Part shown: positions 35,791-47,440 of the stretch, piece by piece | Position numbering within the stretch: the first letter of the stretch is position 1 | Layout of the letters: each line of letters opens with the position of its first letter | Source: Karalla daura | Taxonomy: Eukaryota; Chordata; Actinopteri; Chaetodontiformes; Leiognathidae | Direction of reading: 5' to 3' | DNA length: 64,000 nt | Assembly: GCA_029224185.1 (NCBI GenBank) | Contig: CM055197.1 | Coordinates: 25,294,562-25,358,561 of the forward strand | Program-made: the position numbers and the translations under genes | The notes under the pieces: generated by a model | Told to the model about the DNA's origin: nothing | The model's database searches: none | The model's input: the letters and a program-made list of their open reading frames with translations, nothing else

Positions 35791-38706
35791 TTCTATGGTC
35801 CCATGGTTCTCCGGTTGGCCGGTTCAAGGGTTCTCCGGTGCCAGGGCTGTCCGGATCTAGTGTTCAGCGGTTCTAGGGTTCTAGGGTTCTCCAGTTCCAG
35901 TGTTCCAGTGCTATAGGATTCTCCGGTTCTGAGCTTCTAGGGTTCTCCGGTTCTAGGATTCAAGGGTTCTCGGGTTCTAGGGTTCTCCGGTTCTTGGGTT
36001 CTTGGGTTCTCCGGTTTTCCGGTTCTCGGGTTCTCCGGTTCTCGGGTTCTTGGGTTCTCCGGTTCTAGGGTTCTCCGGTAATAAGGTTCTTTGGTCCTCC
36101 GATTCTGGGGTTTTCAGGTTCTCCCTGTACTCCTGTTTCTTCTTCTCTACATAGTTCTCCTCCAGTTGACTTATCTGTTCACTCTAGTTGACTTTACTGT
36201 TCACTCTAGTTGACTTATCTGTTCACTCTAGTTGACTTTACTGTTCACTCTAGTTGACTTATCTGTTCACTCTAGTTGACTTATCTGTTCACTCTAGTTG
36301 ACTTTACTGTTCACTCTAGTTGACTTATCTGTTCACTCTAGTTGACTTTACTGTTCACTCTAGTTGACTTATCTGTTCACTGTAGTTGACTTCTCTGTTG
36401 ACTCGTTGACTTTCCTCTTCACTCTAGTTGACTTTTCTTCTCCCTGTAGGTGATTTTTCTCTTCCTGGTTTTCCAAATCTCTGGTTCAAGGGTTCTCTGG
36501 CTCTCCAGTTCAAGGGTTCTCCTTTTCTATGGTTCTAGGGTTCTCCGGTTCTAGGGTTCTATGGTCCCATGGTTCTCCGGTTGGCCGGTTCAAGGGTTCT
36601 CCGGTGCCAGGGCTGTCCGGATCTAGTGTTCAGCGGTTCTAGGGTTCTAGGGTTCTCCAGTTCCAGTGTTCCAGTGCTATAGGATTCTCCGGTTCTGAGG
36701 TTCTAGGGTTCTCCGGTTCTAGGATTCAAGGGTTCTCGGGTTCTAGGGTTCTCCGGTTCTTGGGTTCTCCGGTTCTCGGGTTCTCCGGTTCTCAGGTTCT
36801 TGGGTTCTCCGGTTCTCCGGTTCTAGGGTTCTCCGGTAATAAGGTTCTTGGGTCCTCCGATTCTGGGGTTTTCAGGTTCTCCCTGTACTCCTGTTTCTTC
36901 TTCTCTACATAGTTCTCCTCCAGTTGACTTATCTGTTCACTCTAGTTGACTTTACTGTTCACTCTAGTTGACTTTACTGTTCACTCTAGTTGACTTATCT
37001 GTTCACTCTAGTTGACTTATCTGTTCACTCTAGTTGACTTTACTGTTCACTCTAGTTGACTTATCTGTTCACTCTAGTTGACTTTACTGTTCACTCTAGT
37101 TGACTTATCTGTTCACTGTAGTTGACTTCTCTGTTGACTCGTTGACTTTCCTCTTCACTCTAGTTGACTTTTCTTCTCCCTGTAGGTGATTTTTCTCTTC
37201 CTGGTTTTCCAAATCTCTGGTTCAAGGGTTCTCTGGCTCTCCAGTTCAAGGGTTCTCCTTTTCTATGGTTCTAGGGTTCTCCGGTTCTAGGGTTCTATGG
37301 TCCCATGGTTCTCCGGTTGGCCGGTTCAAGGGTTCTCCGGTGCCAGGGCTGTCCGGATCTAGTGTTCAGCGGTTCTAGGGTTCTAGGGTTCTCCAGTTCC
37401 AGTGTTCCAGTGCTATAGGATTCTCCGGTTCTGAGGTTCTAGGGTTCTCCGGTTCTAAGATTCAAGGGTTCTCGGGTTCTAGGGTTCTCCGGTTCTTGGG
37501 TTCTTGGGTTCTTGGGTTCTTGGGTTCTCCGGTTCTCCGGTTCTCCGGTTCTCGGGTTCTCCGGTTCTCAGGTTCTTGGGTTCTCCGGTTCTCCGGTTCT
37601 AGGGTTCTCCGGTAATAAGGTTCTTGGGTCCTCCGATTCTGGGGTTTTCAGGTTCTCCCTGTACTCCTGTTTCTTCTTCTCTACATAGTTCTCCTCCAGT
37701 TGACTTATCTGTTCACTCTAGTTGACTTTACTGTTCACTCTAGTTGACTTATCTGTTCACTCTAGTTGACTTTACTGTTCACTCTAGTTGACTTATCTGT
37801 TCACTCTAGTTGACTTTACTGTTCACTCTTGTTGACTTTACTGTTCACTCTAGTTGACTTATCTGTTCACTCTAGTTGACTTATCTGTTCACTCTAGTTG
37901 ACTTTTCTTCTCCCTGTAGGTGATTTTTCTCTTCCTGGTTTTCCAAATCTCTGGTTCAAGGGTTCTCTGGCTCTCCAGTTCAAGAGTTCTCCTTTTCTAT
38001 GGTTCTAGGGTTCTCCGGTTCTAGGGTTCTATGGTCCCATGGTTCTCCGGTTGGCCGGTTCAAGGGTTCTCCGGTGCCAGGGCTGTCCGGATCTAGTGTT
38101 CAGCGGTTCTAGGGTTCTAGGGTTCTCCAGTTCCAGTGTTCCAGTGCTATAGGATTCTCCGGTTCTGAGGTTCTAGGGTTCTCCGGTTCTAAGATTCAAG
38201 GGTTCTCGGGTTCTAGGGTTCTCCGGTTCTTGGGTTCTTGGGTTCTTGGGTTCTTGGGTTCTCCGGTTCTCCGGTTCTCGGGTTCTCCGGTTCTCAGGTT
38301 CTTGGGTTCTCCGGTTCTCCGGTTCTAGGGTTCTCCGGTAATAAGGTTCTTGGGTCCTCCGATTCTGGGGTTTTCAGGTTCTCCCTGTACTCCTGTTTCT
38401 TCTTCTCTACATAGTTCTCCTCCAGTTGACTTATCTGTTCACTCTAGTTGACTTTACTGTTCACTCTAGTTGACTTATCTGTTCACTCTAGTTGACTTTA
38501 CTGTTCACTCTAGTTGACTTATCTGTTCACTGTAGTTGACTTCTCTGTTGACTCGTTGACTTTCCTCTTCACTCTAGTTGACTTTTCTTCTCCCTGTAGG
38601 TGATTTTTCTCTTCCTGGTTTTCCAAATCTCTGGTTCAAGGGTTCTCTGGCTCTCCAGTTTAAGGGTTCTCCTTTTCTATGGTTCTAGGGTTCTCCGGTT
38701 CTAGGG
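35791..38706 (+). repeat. Repeat block 12: canonical tetramer d1-a-b-c, start of a complete 12-mer
   Basis: Monomers are d1 (35791-36556), a (36557-37292), b (37293-38026) and c (38027-38706), 2916 bases. With blocks 13 and 14 it makes a 12-monomer unit of 8734 bases ending at 44524. It is the partner of the left part of block 6 (16079), again offset by 19,712 bases. Confidence 0.88.
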
Positions 38707-40864
38707 TTCTATGGTCCCATGGTTCTCCGGTTGGCCGGTTCAAGGGTTCTCCGGTGCCAGGGCTGTCCGGATCTAGTGTTCAGCGGTTCTAGGGTTCTAG
38801 GGTTCTCCAGTTCCAGTGTTCCAGTGCTATAGGATTCTCCGGTTCTGAGCTTCTAGGGTTCTCCGGTTCTAGGATTCAAGGGTTCTCGGGTTCTAGGGTT
38901 CTCCGGTTCTTGGGTTCTTGGGTTCTCCGGTTTTCCGGTTCTCGGGTTCTCCGGTTCTCGGGTTCTTGGGTTCTCCGGTTCTAGGGTTCTCCGGTAATAA
39001 GGTTCTTGGGTCCTCCGATTCTGGGGTTTTCAGGTTCTCCCTGTACTCCTGTTTCTTCTTCTCTACATAGTTCTCCTCCAGTTGACTTATCTGTTCACTC
39101 TAGTTGACTTTACTGTTCACTCTAGTTGACTTTACTGTTCACTCTAGTTGACTTATCTGTTCACTCTAGTTGACTTATCTGTTCACTCTAGTTGACTTTA
39201 CTGTTCACTCTAGTTGACTTATCTGTTCACTCTAGTTGACTTTACTGTTCACTCTAGTTGACTTATCTGTTCACTGTAGTTGACTTCTCTGTTGACTCGT
39301 TGACTTTCCTCTTCACTCTAGTTGACTTTTCTTCTCCCTGTAGGTGATTTTTCTCTTCCTGGTTTTCCAAATCTCTGGTTCAAGGGTTCTCTGGCTCTCC
39401 AGTTCAAGGGTTCTCCTTTTCTATGGTTCTAGGGTTCTCCGGTTCTAGGGTTCTATGGTCCCATGGTTCTCCGGTTGGCCGGTTCAAGGGTTCTCCGGTG
39501 CCAGGGCTGTCCGGATCTAGTGTTCAGCGGTTCTAGGGTTCTAGGGTTCTCCAGTTCCAGTGTTCCAGTGCTATAGGATTCTCCGGTTCTGAGGTTCTAG
39601 GGTTCTCCGGTTCTAAGATTCAAGGGTTCTCGGGTTCTAGGGTTCTCCGGTTCTTGGGTTCTTGGGTTCTTGGGTTCTTGGGTTCTCCGGTTCTCCGGTT
39701 CTCCGGTTCTCGGGTTCTCCGGTTCTCAGGTTCTTGGGTTCTCCGGTTCTCCGGTTCTAGGGTTCTCCGGTAATAAGGTTCTTGGGTCCTCCGATTCTGG
39801 GGTTTTCAGGTTCTCCCTGTACTCCTGTTTCTTCTTCTCTACATAGTTCTCCTCCAGTTGACTTATCTGTTCACTCTAGTTGACTTTACTGTTCACTCTA
39901 GTTGACTTATCTGTTCACTCTAGTTGACTTTACTGTTCACTCTAGTTGACTTATCTGTTCACTCTAGTTGACTTTACTGTTCACTCTTGTTGACTTTACT
40001 GTTCACTCTAGTTGACTTATCTGTTCACTCTAGTTGACTTATCTGTTCACTCTAGTTGACTTTTCTTCTCCCTGTAGGTGATTTTTCTCTTCCTGGTTTT
40101 CCAAATCTCTGGTTCAAGGGTTCTCTGGCTCTCCAGTTCAAGAGTTCTCCTTTTCTATGGTTCTAGGGTTCTCCGGTTCTAGGGTTCTATGGTCCCATGG
40201 TTCTCCGGTTGGCCGGTTCAAGGGTTCTCCGGTGCCAGGGCTGTCCGGATCTAGTGTTCAGCGGTTCTAGGGTTCTAGGGTTCTCCAGTTCCAGTGTTCC
40301 AGTGCTATAGGATTCTCCGGTTCTGAGGTTCTAGGGTTCTCCGGTTCTAAGATTCAAGGGTTCTCGGGTTCTAGGGTTCTCCGGTTCTTGGGTTCTTGGG
40401 TTCTTGGGTTCTTGGGTTCTCCGGTTCTCCGGTTCTCGGGTTCTCCGGTTCTCAGGTTCTTGGGTTCTCCGGTTCTCCGGTTCTAGGGTTCTCCGGTAAT
40501 AAGGTTCTTGGGTCCTCCGATTCTGGGGTTTTCAGGTTCTCCCTGTACTCCTGTTTCTTCTTCTCTACATAGTTCTCCTCCAGTTGACTTATCTGTTCAC
40601 TCTAGTTGACTTTACTGTTCACTCTAGTTGACTTATCTGTTCACTCTAGTTGACTTTACTGTTCACTCTAGTTGACTTATCTGTTCACTGTAGTTGACTT
40701 CTCTGTTGACTCGTTGACTTTCCTCTTCACTCTAGTTGACTTTTCTTCTCCCTGTAGGTGATTTTTCTCTTCCTGGTTTTCCAAATCTCTGGTTCAAGGG
40801 TTCTCTGGCTCTCCAGTTTAAGGGTTCTCCTTTTCTATGGTTCTAGGGTTCTCCGGTTCTAGGG
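38707..40864 (+). repeat. Repeat block 13: trimer (d/a)-b-c
   Basis: Monomers are a d/a hybrid (38707-39450, 744 bases), b (39451-40184) and c (40185-40864), 2158 bases. The hybrid has the d marks gagcttctag and ccggttttccgg in front, but the nine-unit array code PQQPPQPQP of class a, and it is followed directly by b. One d x a crossover explains the missing a monomer. Loss of one Q unit from d2 would give the same array, but would not explain why a is absent. Confidence 0.83.
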
Positions 40865-43800
40865 TTCTATGGTCCCATGGTTCTCCGGTTGGCCGGTTCA
40901 AGGGTTCTCCGGTGCCAGGGCTGTCCGGATCTAGTGTTCAGCGGTTCTAGGGTTCTAGGGTTCTCCAGTTCCAGTGTTCCAGTGCTATAGGATTCTCCGG
41001 TTCTGAGCTTCTAGGGTTCTCCGGTTCTAGGATTCAAGGGTTCTCGGGTTCTAGGGTTCTCCGGTTCTTGGGTTCTTGGGTTCTCCGGTTTTCCGGTTCT
41101 CGGGTTCTCCGGTTCTCGGGTTCTTGGGTTCTCCGGTTCTAGGGTTCTCCGGTAATAAGGTTCTTGGGTCCTCCGATTCTGGGGTTTTCAGGTTCTCCCT
41201 GTACTCCTGTTTCTTCTTCTCTACATAGTTCTCCTCCAGTTGACTTATCTGTTCACTCTAGTTGACTTTACTGTTCACTCTAGTTGACTTTACTGTTCAC
41301 TCTAGTTGACTTTACTGTTCACTCTAGTTGACTTATCTGTTCACTCTAGTTGACTTATCTGTTCACTCTAGTTGACTTTACTGTTCACTCTAGTTGACTT
41401 ATCTGTTCACTCTAGTTGACTTTACTGTTCACTCTAGTTGACTTATCTGTTCACTGTAGTTGACTTCTCTGTTGACTCGTTGACTTTCCTCTTCACTCTA
41501 GTTGACTTTTCTTCTCCCTGTAGGTGATTTTTCTCTTCCTGGTTTTCCAAATCTCTGGTTCAAGGGTTCTCTGGCTCTCCAGTTCAAGGGTTCTCCTTTT
41601 CTATGGTTCTAGGGTTCTCCGGTTCTAGGGTTCTATGGTCCCATGGTTCTCCGGTTGGCCGGTTCAAGGGTTCTCCGGTGCCAGGGCTGTCCGGATCTAG
41701 TGTTCAGCGGTTCTAGGGTTCTAGGGTTCTCCAGTTCCAGTGTTCCAGTGCTATAGGATTCTCCGGTTCTGAGGTTCTAGGGTTCTCCGGTTCTAGGATT
41801 CAAGGGTTCTCGGGTTCTAGGGTTCTCCGGTTCTCGGGTTCTCCGGTTCTCAGGTTCTTGGGTTCTCCGGTTCTCCGGTTCTAGGGTTCTCCGGTAATAA
41901 GGTTCTTGGGTCCTCCGATTCTGGGGTTTTCAGGTTCTCCCTGTACTCCTGTTTCTTCTTCTCTACATAGTTCTCCTCCAGTTGACTTATCTGTTCACTC
42001 TAGTTGACTTTACTGTTCACTCTAGTTGACTTTACTGTTCACTCTAGTTGACTTATCTGTTCACTCTAGTTGACTTATCTGTTCACTCTAGTTGACTTTA
42101 CTGTTCACTCTAGTTGACTTATCTGTTCACTCTAGTTGACTTTACTGTTCACTCTAGTTGACTTATCTGTTCACTGTAGTTGACTTCTCTGTTGACTCGT
42201 TGACTTTCCTCTTCACTCTAGTTGACTTTTCTTCTCCCTGTAGGTGATTTTTCTCTTCCTGGTTTTCCAAATCTCTGGTTCAAGGGTTGTCTGGCTCTCC
42301 AGTTCAAGGGTTCTCCTTTTCTATGGTTCTAGGGTTCTCCGGTTCTAGGGTTCTATGGTCCCATGGTTCTCCGGTTGGCCGGTTCAAGGGTTCTCCGGTG
42401 CCAGGGCTGTCCGGATCTAGTGTTCACCGGTTCTAGGGTTCTAGGGTTCTCCAGTTCCAGTGTTCCAGTGCTATAGGATTCTCCGGTTCTGAGGTTCTAG
42501 GGTTCTCCGGTTCTAAGATTCAAGGGTTCTCGGGTTCTAGGGTTCTCCGGTTCTTGGGTTCTTGGGTTCTTGGGTTCTTGGGTTCTCCGGTTCTCCGGTT
42601 CTCGGGTTCTCCGGTTCTCAGGTTCTTGGGTTCTCCGGTTCTCCGGTTCTAGGGTTCTCCGGTAATAAGGTTCTTGGGTCCTCCGATTCTGGGGTTTTCA
42701 GGTTCTCCCTGTACTCCTGTTTCTTCTTCTCTACATAGTTCTCCTCCAGTTGACTTATCTGTTCACTCTAGTTGACTTTACTGTTCACTCTAGTTGACTT
42801 ATCTGTTCACTCTAGTTGACTTTACTGTTCACTCTAGTTGACTTATCTGTTCACTCTAGTTGACTTTACTGTTCACTCTTGTTGACTTTACTGTTCACTC
42901 TAGTTGACTTATCTGTTCACTCTAGTTGACTTATCTGTTCACTCTAGTTGACTTTTCTTCTCCCTGTAGGTGATTTTTCTCTTCCTGGTTTTCCAAATCT
43001 CTGGTTCAAGGGTTCTCTGGCTCTCCAGTTCAAGGGTTCTCCTTTTCTATGGTTCTAGGGTTCTCCGGTTCTAGGGTTCTATGGTCCCATGGTTCTCCGG
43101 TTGGCCGGTTCAAGGGTTCTCCGGTGCCAGGGCTGTCCGGATCTAGTGTTCAGCGGTTCTAGGGTTCTAGGGTTCTCCAGTTCCAGTGTTCCAGTGCTAT
43201 AGGATTCTCCGGTTCTGAGGTTCTAGGGTTCTCCGGTTCTAAGATTCAAGGGTTCTCGGGTTCTAGGGTTCTCCGGTTCTTGGGTTCTTGGGTTCTTGGG
43301 TTCTCCGGTTCTCCGGTTCTCGGGTTCTCCGGTTCTCAGGTTCTTGGGTTCTCCGGTTCTCCGGTTCTAGGGTTCTCCGGTAATAAGGTTCTTGGGTCCT
43401 CCGATTCTGGGGTTTTCAGGTTCTCCCTGTACTCCTGTTTCTTCTTCTCTACATAGTTCTCCTCCAGTTGACTTATCTGTTCACTCTAGTTGACTTTACT
43501 GTTCACTCTAGTTGACTTATCTGTTCACTCTAGTTGACTTTACTGTTCACTCTAGTTGACTTATCTGTTCACTCTAGTTGACTTTACTGTTCACTCTAGT
43601 TGACTTTACTGTTCACTCTAGTTGACTTATCTGTTCACTCTAGTTGACTTTACTGTTCACTCTTGTTGACTTTACTGTTCACTCTAGTTGACTTATCTGT
43701 TCACTCTAGTTGACTTATCTGTTCACTCTAGTTGACTTTTCTTCTCCCTGTAGGTGATTTTTCTCTTCCTGGTTTTCCAAATCTCTGGTTCAAGGGTTCT

Positions 43801-44524
43801 CTGGCTCTCCAGTTCAAGGGTTCTCCTTTTCTATGGTTCTAGGGTTCTCCGGTTCTAGGGTTCTATGGTCCCATGGTTCTCCGGTTGGCCGGTTCAAGGG
43901 TTCTCCGGTGCCAGGGCTGTCCGGATCTAGTGTTCAGCGGTTCTAGGGTTCTAGGGTTCTCCAGTTCCAGTGTTCCAGTGCTATAGGATTCTCCGGTTCT
44001 GAGGTTCTAGGGTTCTCCGGTTCTAGGATTCAAGGGTTCTCGGGTTCTAGGGTTCTCCGGTTCTTGGGTTCTTGGGTTCTCCGGTTCTCCGGTTCTCCGG
44101 TTCTCGGGTTCTCAGGTTCTTGGGTTCTCCGGTTCTCCGGTTCTAGGGTTCTCCGGTAATCAGGTTCTTGGGTCCTCCGATTCTGGGGTTTTCAGGTTCT
44201 CCCTGTACTCCTGTTTCTTCTTCTCTACATAGTTCTCCTCCAGTTGACTTATCTGTTCACTCTAGTTGACTTTACTGTTCACTCTAGTTGACTTATCTGT
44301 TCACTCTAGTTGACTTTACTGTTCACTCTAGTTGACTTATCTGTTCACTGTAGTTGACTTCTCTGTTGACTCGTTGACTTTCCTCTTCACTCTAGTTGAC
44401 TTTTCTTCTCCCTGTAGGTGATTTTTCTCTTCCTGGTTTTCCAAATCTCTGGTTCAAGGGTTCTCTGGCTCTCCAGTTTAAGGGTTCTCCTTTTCTATGG
44501 TTCTAGGGTTCTCCGGTTCTAGGG
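40865..44524 (+). repeat. Repeat block 14: pentamer d2-a'-b'-e-f
   Basis: Monomers are d2 (40865-41630), a' (41631-42350), b' (42351-43076), e (43077-43860) and f (43861-44524), 3660 bases. The a' copy has a G at 42289 (ttgtctgg for ttctctgg) that is absent from the pentamer at 20417 and shared with the a' copies at 50365 and 55527. Confidence 0.88.
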
Positions 44525-47440
44525 TTCTATGGTCCCATGGTTCTCCGGTTGGCCGGTTCAAGGGTTCTCCGGTGCCAGGGCTGTCCGGATCTAGTGTTCA
44601 GCGGTTCTAGGGTTCTAGGGTTCTCCAGTTCCAGTGTTCCAGTGCTATAGGATTCTCCGGTTCTGAGCTTCTAGGGTTCTCCGGTTCTAGGATTCAAGGG
44701 TTCTCGGGTTCTAGGGTTCTCCGGTTCTTGGGTTCTTGGGTTCTCCGGTTCTCCGGTTCTCGGGTTCTCAGGTTCTTGGGTTCTCCGGTTCTCCGGTTCT
44801 AGGGTTCTCCGGTAATCAGGTTCTTGGGTCCTCCGATTCTGGGGTTTTCAGGTTCTCCCTGTACTCCTGTTTCTTCTTCTCTACATAGTTCTCCTCCAGT
44901 TGACTTATCTGTTCACTCTAGTTGACTTTACTGTTCACTCTAGTTGACTTATCTGTTCACTCTAGTTGACTTTACTGTTCACTCTAGTTGACTTATCTGT
45001 TCACTCTAGTTGACTTATCTGTTCACTCTAGTTGACTTTACTGTTCACTCTAGTTGACTTATCTGTTCACTCTAGTTGACTTTACTGTTCACTCTAGTTG
45101 ACTTATCTGTTCACTGTAGTTGACTTCTCTGTTGACTCGTTGACTTTCCTCTTCACTCTAGTTGACTTTTCTTCTCCCTGTAGGTGATTTTTCTCTTCCT
45201 GGTTTTCCAAATCTCTGGTTCAAGGGTTCTCTGGCTCTCCAGTTCAAGGGTTCTCCTTTTCTATGGTTCTAGGGTTCTCCGGTTCTAGGGTTCTATGGTC
45301 CCATGGTTCTCCGGTTGGCCGGTTCAAGGGTTCTCCGGTGCCAGGGCTGTCCGGATCTAGTGTTCAGCGGTTCTAGGGTTCTAGGGTTCTCCAGTTCCAG
45401 TGTTCCAGTGCTATAGGATTCTCCGGTTCTGAGGTTCTAGGGTTCTCCGGTTCTAGGATTCAAGGGTTCTCGGGTTCTAGGGTTCTCCGGTTCTTGGGTT
45501 CTCCGGTTCTCGGGTTCTCCGGTTCTCAGGTTCTTGGGTTCTCCGGTTCTCCGGTTCTAGGGTTCTCCGGTAATAAGGTTCTTGGGTCCTCCGATTCTGG
45601 GGTTTTCAGGTTCTCCCTGTACTCCTGTTTCTTCTTCTCTACATAGTTCTCCTCCAGTTGACTTATCTGTTCACTCTAGTTGACTTTACTGTTCACTCTA
45701 GTTGACTTTACTGTTCACTCTAGTTGACTTATCTGTTCACTCTAGTTGACTTATCTGTTCACTCTAGTTGACTTTACTGTTCACTCTAGTTGACTTATCT
45801 GTTCACTCTAGTTGACTTTACTGTTCACTCTAGTTGACTTATCTGTTCACTGTAGTTGACTTCTCTGTTGACTCGTTGACTTTCCTCTTCACTCTAGTTG
45901 ACTTTTCTTCTCCCTGTAGGTGATTTTTCTCTTCCTGGTTTTCCAAATCTCTGGTTCAAGGGTTCTCTGGCTCTCCAGTTCAAGGGTTCTCCTTTTCTAT
46001 GGTTCTAGGGTTCTCCGGTTCTAGGGTTCTATGGTCCCATGGTTCTCCGGTTGGCCGGTTCAAGGGTTCTCCGGTGCCAGGGCTGTCCGGATCTAGTGTT
46101 CAGCGGTTCTAGGGTTCTAGGGTTCTCCAGTTCCAGTGTTCCAGTGCTATAGGATTCTCCGGTTCTGAGGTTCTAGGGTTCTCCGGTTCTAAGATTCAAG
46201 GGTTCTCGGGTTCTAGGGTTCTCCGGTTCTTGGGTTCTTGGGTTCTTGGGTTCTTGGGTTCTCCGGTTCTCCGGTTCTCCGGTTCTCGGGTTCTCCGGTT
46301 CTCAGGTTCTTGGGTTCTCCGGTTCTCCGGTTCTAGGGTTCTCCGGTAATAAGGTTCTTGGGTCCTCCGATTCTGGGGTTTTCAGGTTCTCCCTGTACTC
46401 CTGTTTCTTCTTCTCTACATAGTTCTCCTCCAGTTGACTTATCTGTTCACTCTAGTTGACTTTACTGTTCACTCTAGTTGACTTATCTGTTCACTCTAGT
46501 TGACTTTACTGTTCACTCTAGTTGACTTATCTGTTCACTCTAGTTGACTTTACTGTTCACTCTTGTTGACTTTACTGTTCACTCTAGTTGACTTATCTGT
46601 TCACTCTAGTTGACTTATCTGTTCACTCTAGTTGACTTTTCTTCTCCCTGTAGGTGATTTTTCTCTTCCTGGTTTTCCAAATCTCTGGTTCAAGGGTTCT
46701 CTGGCTCTCCAGTTCAAGAGTTCTCCTTTTCTATGGTTCTAGGGTTCTCCGGTTCTAGGGTTCTATGGTCCCATGGTTCTCCGGTTGGCCGGTTCAAGGG
46801 TTCTCCGGTGCCAGGGCTGTCCGGATCTAGTGTTCAGCGGTTCTAGGGTTCTAGGGTTCTCCAGTTCCAGTGTTCCAGTGCTATAGGATTCTCCGGTTCT
46901 GAGGTTCTAGGGTTCTCCGGTTCTAAGATTCAAGGGTTCTCGGGTTCTAGGGTTCTCCGGTTCTTGGGTTCTTGGGTTCTTGGGTTCTTGGGTTCTCCGG
47001 TTCTCCGGTTCTCGGGTTCTCCGGTTCTCAGGTTCTTGGGTTCTCCGGTTCTCCGGTTCTAGGGTTCTCCGGTAATAAGGTTCTTGGGTCCTCCGATTCT
47101 GGGGTTTTCAGGTTCTCCCTGTACTCCTGTTTCTTCTTCTCTACATAGTTCTCCTCCAGTTGACTTATCTGTTCACTCTAGTTGACTTTACTGTTCACTC
47201 TAGTTGACTTATCTGTTCACTCTAGTTGACTTTACTGTTCACTCTAGTTGACTTATCTGTTCACTGTAGTTGACTTCTCTGTTGACTCGTTGACTTTCCT
47301 CTTCACTCTAGTTGACTTTTCTTCTCCCTGTAGGTGATTTTTCTCTTCCTGGTTTTCCAAATCTCTGGTTCAAGGGTTCTCTGGCTCTCCAGTTTAAGGG
47401 TTCTCCTTTTCTATGGTTCTAGGGTTCTCCGGTTCTAGGG
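44525..47440 (+). repeat. Repeat block 15: tetramer d3-a-b-c with converted d
   Basis: Monomers are d3 (44525-45290), a (45291-46026), b (46027-46760) and c (46761-47440), 2916 bases. d3 begins with gagcttctag and has the d1 array PQPQPPQPQP. Its middle, however, lacks ccggttttccgg and instead reads like class f, through ctcgggttctcagg to aatcagg. It therefore looks like a d1 monomer with an internal patch copied from the neighbouring f. Confidence 0.84.
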
